Shown: positions 18,972 through 22,783 of the stretch, piece after piece
Layout: each line of letters opens with the position of its first letter
Numbering within the stretch: the stretch's first letter is position 1
DNA from: JAZKFR01 sp040386295
Lineage (GTDB): Bacteria > Pseudomonadota > Gammaproteobacteria > Burkholderiales > Rhodocyclaceae
DNA: 22,783 bases
NCBI GenBank assembly: GCA_040386295.1
Contig: JAZKFR010000171.1
Span: forward strand, 1 to 22,783
Direction of reading: 5' to 3'
Made by a program: the position numbers and the translations under genes
The notes under the pieces: model-generated
The model's input: the letters and a program-made list of their open reading frames with translations, nothing else
What the model was told of the DNA's origin: nothing
Databases searched by the model: none

Positions 18972-21659
18972 TTAGTTTCCTTTGCTTTGTTCCGTGCTTT
19001 GTGCGCTGATCGCTTGTAGTTCATAAAGCGCGTCAAGCGCTGCTTTGGGGCTTAGGTTGTTGAGGTCTAGGCTGTCGAGTTTGTTCAGCGCCGGGTGTTT
19101 GGCTGGGCTGCTTGCTGTTGCTGGTTGCTTGAGCGCTGGCATTGTGGCAAACAAATCTGCTTGGCGGGGCGTGTTGGCGGGGGCTGAGTGCGCCGCTCTT
19201 TGTTCTAATTCGCGTAGTTGCTGGCGTGCGATTTTGAGCACGCTCTGGGGCACCCCAGCCAGAGCGGCGACTTGGATGCCGTAACTTTGGTTGGCCGGGC
19301 CGTTTTCTACGCTGTGCAAAAAAACAATCCGTTCGCCGTGTTCAACGGCATCTAGATGTACGTTGGCAAGCTTGGGGTATTCGTTGGCGAGTTGCGTTAG
19401 TTCAAAGTAGTGCGTGGCAAACAGGGTGAGGCTGCGGTTTTTTTCGAGTAGGTGGCGGCAGATGGCAAAGGCGATGGCGAGGCCGTCGAAGGTCGAGGTG
19501 CCGCGCCCTATTTCGTCCATCAAGACTAGGCTGTGTTCGCTGGCGTGGTGCAGGATGCTGGCTGATTCGGTCATTTCGACCATGAAGGTTGAGCGTCCTG
19601 AGGCGAGATCGTCGGCGGCGCCGATGCGGGTGAAAATTTGATCAAGTGGGCCAATTAAGGCGCTGCGTGCAGGAACGAAGCTGCCGATGTGCGCGAGCAG
19701 GGCGATCAAGGCGGTCTGCCGCATATAGGTTGATTTGCCGCCCATGTTCGGCCCGGTGATGAGGAGCAGGCGGCGTTGCGCATCGAGCCGGGTGTCGTTG
19801 GCGATGAAGGATTCTTTGCCTTGCGCGCTGGATCGATTGGCGAGCTCGTTTTCGACGACGGGGTGGCGCCCGCCTTGAATATGCAAACCGGGTTGATCGG
19901 TGAACTGCGGGCGGCAATAATTTTGTTCGTGCGCTAGCTCGGCTAGGCTGGCCAGCATGTCGAGCTGGGCGATTGCTCGCGCGATGCTTTGTAGGGTGGG
20001 TAATGCGCCTTGCAGGCTGTCTAAAACGCCGCCGCTGCCTTCGTAGAGGAGCTTTTCGCGGGCGAGTGCGCGTTCTTGCGCCGAGAGTGCTTTGTCTTCA
20101 AAGCTTTTTAGCTCGGGCGTGATGTAGCGTTCGGCATTCTTGAGCGTTTGTCGGCGTCGATAGTCGTCTGGCGCTTTGTCGGCGTTGGCATTGCTGATTT
20201 CTATATAAAAACCATGGACACGGTTGTATTCGACTTTGAGGTTGGCGATGCCCGTGCGTGCGCGTTCGCGTGTTTCAAGGTCGAGCAAAAAGTCGCCGCA
20301 GTTGTTTTGCAATGCGCGCAATTCGTCTAGCTCTGCATCGTAGCCATCGGCGATGACACCGCCGTCGCGCAATAAGGTTGCGGGTTCAGGGGCGATGGCG
20401 CGGCATAGTAATTCAAGCGCTGCCGTTGGCGTGGACAGCAGTTGTTGCAGGTTTTGTAGTAGCGGCGAATTGAGATCATTGAGCGGATTTTGTAGCTCGC
20501 TTAAACGGGCGAGGCTGTCGCGTAGGCTGGCGAGGTCGCGCGGACGTGCGCTATACAGGGCGATGCGGCCCGCGATGCGTTCGATATCGGCAAAGCCGCG
20601 TAGGGCTTGGCGTACTGTGCGTGAGGCTGGTGTTGCCTGAGCGAGCAATGCCGCAATTGCGGCGTGACGTGCGCTGGGGATGGCGGGGTCGCGCAGGGGG
20701 TGGTGTATGGCATGGCGCAGCGCGCGCGATCCCATACTGGTGATGCAGCGGTCGAGTAGGCTAAAAAGGGTGGGAGCGGCTTGTCCGCGCAGTGTTTCGC
20801 TCAATTCGAGGTTGCGTCGCGTCGCTGCGTCTAGGCCAAGAAATAGCCCGTCGCGTTCGACGAGCAGCGCGCGCACGTGCACTAGGTCTCGGCTTTGCGT
20901 GCTTTTGGCGTAGCGCAGCAGCGCGCCGGCTGCAGCCAGCGCAGGGGCTAAGTCTTCTGCGCCAAAAGCGGCCAACGAGGTGGTGGCAAAGTGGGCGCAG
21001 AGTTCGCGCTTGGCCGTTTCACTATCGAAATGCCAGGCGGGCTGGCGACTACTGGTGAAAGATTTTAGCGCTGGCGGCGCATGATTTTCGCTGGGCTGTG
21101 CGCTGTCTGGCACGATGATTTCGGCGGGGCGTATGCGTTCTAAGGTCGCGGCGACTTGCGCGTTGGGCACTTCGCACAGGCGAAATTCGCCACTCGCCAG
21201 GTTGAGCCAGGCTAAACCTGCTTTTTTTTGCGCGCTGGGTGCGTAGAGGGCGAGCAGCAGTTGATCGCGTTTTTCGTCTAATAAGGCGGCGTCGGTCAGC
21301 GTGCCGGGCGTAATGATGCGTGCTACCGCGCGCTCGACAGGGCCTTTGCTGTTGGCCGGGTCGCCGATCTGTTCGCAAATCACCACTGATTCGCCGAGTT
21401 TGAGCAGGCGGGCAAGATATTGCTCTGCTGCGTGGTAGGGCACACCCGCCATTTTGATCGGCGTGCCCGCGCTTTGCCCACGGGTGGTGAGGGTGATGTC
21501 GAGTAAACGCGCAGCTTTTTCTGCATCGTCAAAGAACAGCTCGTAGAAATCACCCATGCGATAAAACATCAGCGTGTTGGGGTGCTGTGCTTTGAGGTTC
21601 AAGTACTGACGCATCATCGGCGTGTGCTTGTCGAGTTTGCTTTGCTCTTCTTCAGTCAT
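18972..21659 (-). CDS. mutS: DNA mismatch repair protein MutS
   Basis: This 895-residue protein recognises mismatches and recruits MutL. The N-terminal mismatch-reading Phe-x-Glu is at Phe38/Glu40 within MGDFYELFF. Domain signatures follow: GTPIKMAGVPYHA, a connector and lever region, and a clamp (NLKVEYNRVHGFYIEIS). The C-terminal ATPase has Walker A GPNMGGKSTYMRQ, the ABC-type signature region ASGRSTFMVEM, Walker B LVLMDEIGRGTSTFDGLA and the FATHYFELT switch. A beta-clamp-binding-like QADLF motif lies in the C-terminal linker (PRQADLFATMP) before the tetramerisation tail. Length is slightly above the usual ~850-880. It is convergent with the regulator gene and divergent from the AT-rich ankyrin-like ORF. 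Confidence 0.98.
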   Translation of the reverse strand: MTEEEQSKLDKHTPMMRQYLNLKAQHPNTLMFYRMGDFYELFFDDAEKAARLLDITLTTRGQSAGTPIKMAGVPYHAAEQYLARLLKLGESVVICEQIGDPANSKGPVERAVARIITPGTLTDAALLDEKRDQLLLALYAPSAQKKAGLAWLNLASGEFRLCEVPNAQVAATLERIRPAEIIVPDSAQPSENHAPPALKSFTSSRQPAWHFDSETAKRELCAHFATTSLAAFGAEDLAPALAAAGALLRYAKSTQSRDLVHVRALLVERDGLFLGLDAATRRNLELSETLRGQAAPTLFSLLDRCITSMGSRALRHAIHHPLRDPAIPSARHAAIAALLAQATPASRTVRQALRGFADIERIAGRIALYSARPRDLASLRDSLARLSELQNPLNDLNSPLLQNLQQLLSTPTAALELLCRAIAPEPATLLRDGGVIADGYDAELDELRALQNNCGDFLLDLETRERARTGIANLKVEYNRVHGFYIEISNANADKAPDDYRRRQTLKNAERYITPELKSFEDKALSAQERALAREKLLYEGSGGVLDSLQGALPTLQSIARAIAQLDMLASLAELAHEQNYCRPQFTDQPGLHIQGGRHPVVENELANRSSAQGKESFIANDTRLDAQRRLLLITGPNMGGKSTYMRQTALIALLAHIGSFVPARSALIGPLDQIFTRIGAADDLASGRSTFMVEMTESASILHHASEHSLVLMDEIGRGTSTFDGLAIAFAICRHLLEKNRSLTLFATHYFELTQLANEYPKLANVHLDAVEHGERIVFLHSVENGPANQSYGIQVAALAGVPQSVLKIARQQLRELEQRAAHSAPANTPRQADLFATMPALKQPATASSPAKHPALNKLDSLDLNNLSPKAALDALYELQAISAQSTEQSKGN

Positions 21660-22064
21660 CGTTGTTCTGGATTAAATAATTTTTCGTGCACGACAGGGAC
21701 GTATGGCCGTTGCTTCATTGCGTGGCACGTGCAGGGCGATCATTTTATGCTTGAACGCAGACACTTTGCGCACAAAGCTTGCTGCAAATGCGCTTTGTTT
21801 TGTGGCAGACAGGTGCTTTGGTACTTCTGGTGCTGGCGTTTTGTTTGCACTACAGCACTAAGCAGCGCTAAGGCGCTAAGAAAAAAAATGAACTTTTTCT
21901 GAAAAATTGCCACGAAGAGTAAAGAGGCTGTGATTCAAGCTGCCTTTACCGATGAGTTTTAGCTAGGCAAAAACGCTCATCGTGGGGAAAAAATAATAGT
22001 AAAAAATATATATTTTAGAGATTGATAGATTTGATTCGATTTTTTATGTAAAGGCTTGCAGATA
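21660..22064. other. Intergenic region between mutS and the AT-rich ankyrin-like ORF
   Basis: These 405 bases hold no supported gene; an open frame running to 21902 is the antisense shadow of the mutS start. Composition shifts from mixed to strongly AT-rich at about 21880, where a hrp-box-like element lies. Just before it the motif ctaag occurs three times in 'ctaagcagcgctaaggcgctaag', including a small stem agcgc/gcgct. Confidence 0.5.
21889..21916 (+). promoter_or_regulatory. Hrp-box-like promoter upstream of the ankyrin-like ORF
   Basis: TGAACT (21889-21894), a 15-base spacer and CCACGAA (21910-21916) resemble the HrpL consensus GGAACC-N15/16-CCACNNA with two mismatches in the first half and a perfect second half. 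It lies about 149 bases before the ATG at 22065. Spacer length and the terminal T of the first half are the same as in the site at 15218-15245. Confidence 0.5.
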
Positions 22065-22783
22065 ATGACGCGTCAGGTAACAAATAATGGAAATTCAGGA
22101 GCAGTATTTCCATTAAATTCAACAAAGAATTGTGGTGATGATTTATTTTCAAGGATAAGTGGTTTAGAAATTGCTGATAAATATGAGTTTATACTGCGTT
22201 GCTTTACATTTTTTGATGAGCATTACATCAGTATATTGAGAAACCTAAATTTACTAAATCTTGATTATTCTGACGCATCTTCTAATTTGCGCAGTCTTAA
22301 TCTGGTAATTCTAGGTTTTATTGAAGGCAGTAAACATCAAGAAGATTTTGAAAATATAGGAATTTTTTTGACTTATCTAGGATCGGAACAACGGTCTGAA
22401 ATGTTAAAGAAGTGCGATGATATCCACATCAAAGAGGTTAAATTTTGCTTTGGTGTCGATTATTTTCTGAGCAATCATGATCAGTTAAAACTTTTTTTGT
22501 CATCATCTGAAGGCCTTTCTATTACACCCAGAAATGCGATTACTAAATTATTCATTGAAAAAAATGATGAATTTATATCGCATTTGTTAAAAACATGCGC
22601 TTCTTCTCATAAGAATAGAGAAACGATAAAAATTATATTAGGTGATAAAAAACCTAGTGTGTACGCCGGTTTGGCTGTTGATGCAGTATTGGTCGCGGCA
22701 GAGTCAGGCGATACTGAATTGTTGAAGCTATTTTATGAACACGGCGTGAACCTTGTAAAATCGCAAGGTGCTGGTTTAGATAC
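22065..22783 (+). CDS. AT-rich ORF with ankyrin-like segment, candidate T3SS effector (3' end outside window)
   Basis: The frame is open from the ATG at 22065 to the window edge (239 codons plus two bases). The N-terminus is polar and Asn/Ser/Thr-rich (MTRQVTNNGNSG), with no signal peptide or membrane segment. About residues 35-200 are helical and not recognised. From about residue 205 the sequence DAVLVAAESGDTELLKLFYEHGVNL has the helix-turn-helix spacing and A-x-x-G-D-x-x-x-x-L-L signature of an ankyrin repeat, so further repeats may follow beyond the window. Base composition is far more AT-rich than mutS, with abundant AAA/TTT/ATA codons, which suggests acquired DNA. Ankyrin proteins are frequent among effectors of host-associated bacteria. 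An AAGG about 11 bases upstream is a poor ribosome-binding site. Confidence 0.7.
   Translation, partial: MTRQVTNNGNSGAVFPLNSTKNCGDDLFSRISGLEIADKYEFILRCFTFFDEHYISILRNLNLLNLDYSDASSNLRSLNLVILGFIEGSKHQEDFENIGIFLTYLGSEQRSEMLKKCDDIHIKEVKFCFGVDYFLSNHDQLKLFLSSSEGLSITPRNAITKLFIEKNDEFISHLLKTCASSHKNRETIKIILGDKKPSVYAGLAVDAVLVAAESGDTELLKLFYEHGVNLVKSQGAGLD

Noticed and set aside
21582..21902. 106-codon plus-strand ORF across the mutS start
   Set aside because: Half of it is antisense to mutS, and the Cys/Phe/Trp-rich translation resembles a shadow frame.
1..22783. CRISPR arrays, tRNA/rRNA genes, insertion sequences
   Set aside because: No regularly spaced repeat-spacer pattern, cloverleaf sequence, rRNA segment or transposase-like protein was seen on either strand.

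Overview
The window looks like a chromosome segment of a betaproteobacterium, most likely of the order Burkholderiales. The basis is the housekeeping gene content and order: yciB/bolA/ppiC, apaG then rpe then gph, a soluble-looking rnfB without other rnf genes, and aat-bpt-pyrD on one strand. These calls come from recognising protein families by eye; no database search was possible and the species is not identified. Ten Ns at 17663-17672 show that this is a draft assembly.

Layout. (1) 1-1107: the end of a type IV minor-pilin operon (pilW partial, pilX) that stops at pilX. (2) 1213-3006, minus strand: a periplasmic parvulin-type prolyl isomerase, then a single ORF that fuses YciB to BolA. (3) 3603-8177: a type III secretion (T3SS) cluster, with a candidate sigma-54 promoter, a HrpL/BtrS-like ECF sigma factor, an SctE (YscE-like) needle co-chaperone, an SctF-like needle protein, a CesT-like chaperone, and an SctC secretin with an unusual repetitive C-terminal tail of about 375 residues. 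(4) 8434-10655: apaG (minus), rpe and gph (plus). (5) 10714-16808, minus strand: rnfB, pyrD, a large leucine-rich-repeat/coiled-coil protein, bpt and aat. (6) 17126-18945: a REC-GGDEF-EAL c-di-GMP regulator crossed by the assembly gap. (7) 18972-21659: mutS on the minus strand. (8) 22065-end: an AT-rich ORF with an ankyrin-like segment, open at the window edge.

The most interesting result is a possible regulatory chain. The ECF sigma gene resembles hrpL and has a well-spaced -24/-12 (sigma-54) element 68 bases before its start codon. Two genes that do not belong to the housekeeping blocks are the LRR/coiled-coil gene, which sits between bpt and pyrD, and the AT-rich ankyrin-like ORF beside mutS. 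Each is preceded by a sequence close to the HrpL 'hrp box' (GGAACC, 15-16 bases, CCACNNA), both with a 15-base spacer. My reading is a sigma-54 -> HrpL-like sigma -> effector cascade controlling a T3SS and at least two candidate effectors scattered among conserved genes. The family assignments are firm. The promoter calls are motif matches made by eye, and the effector status is inference.
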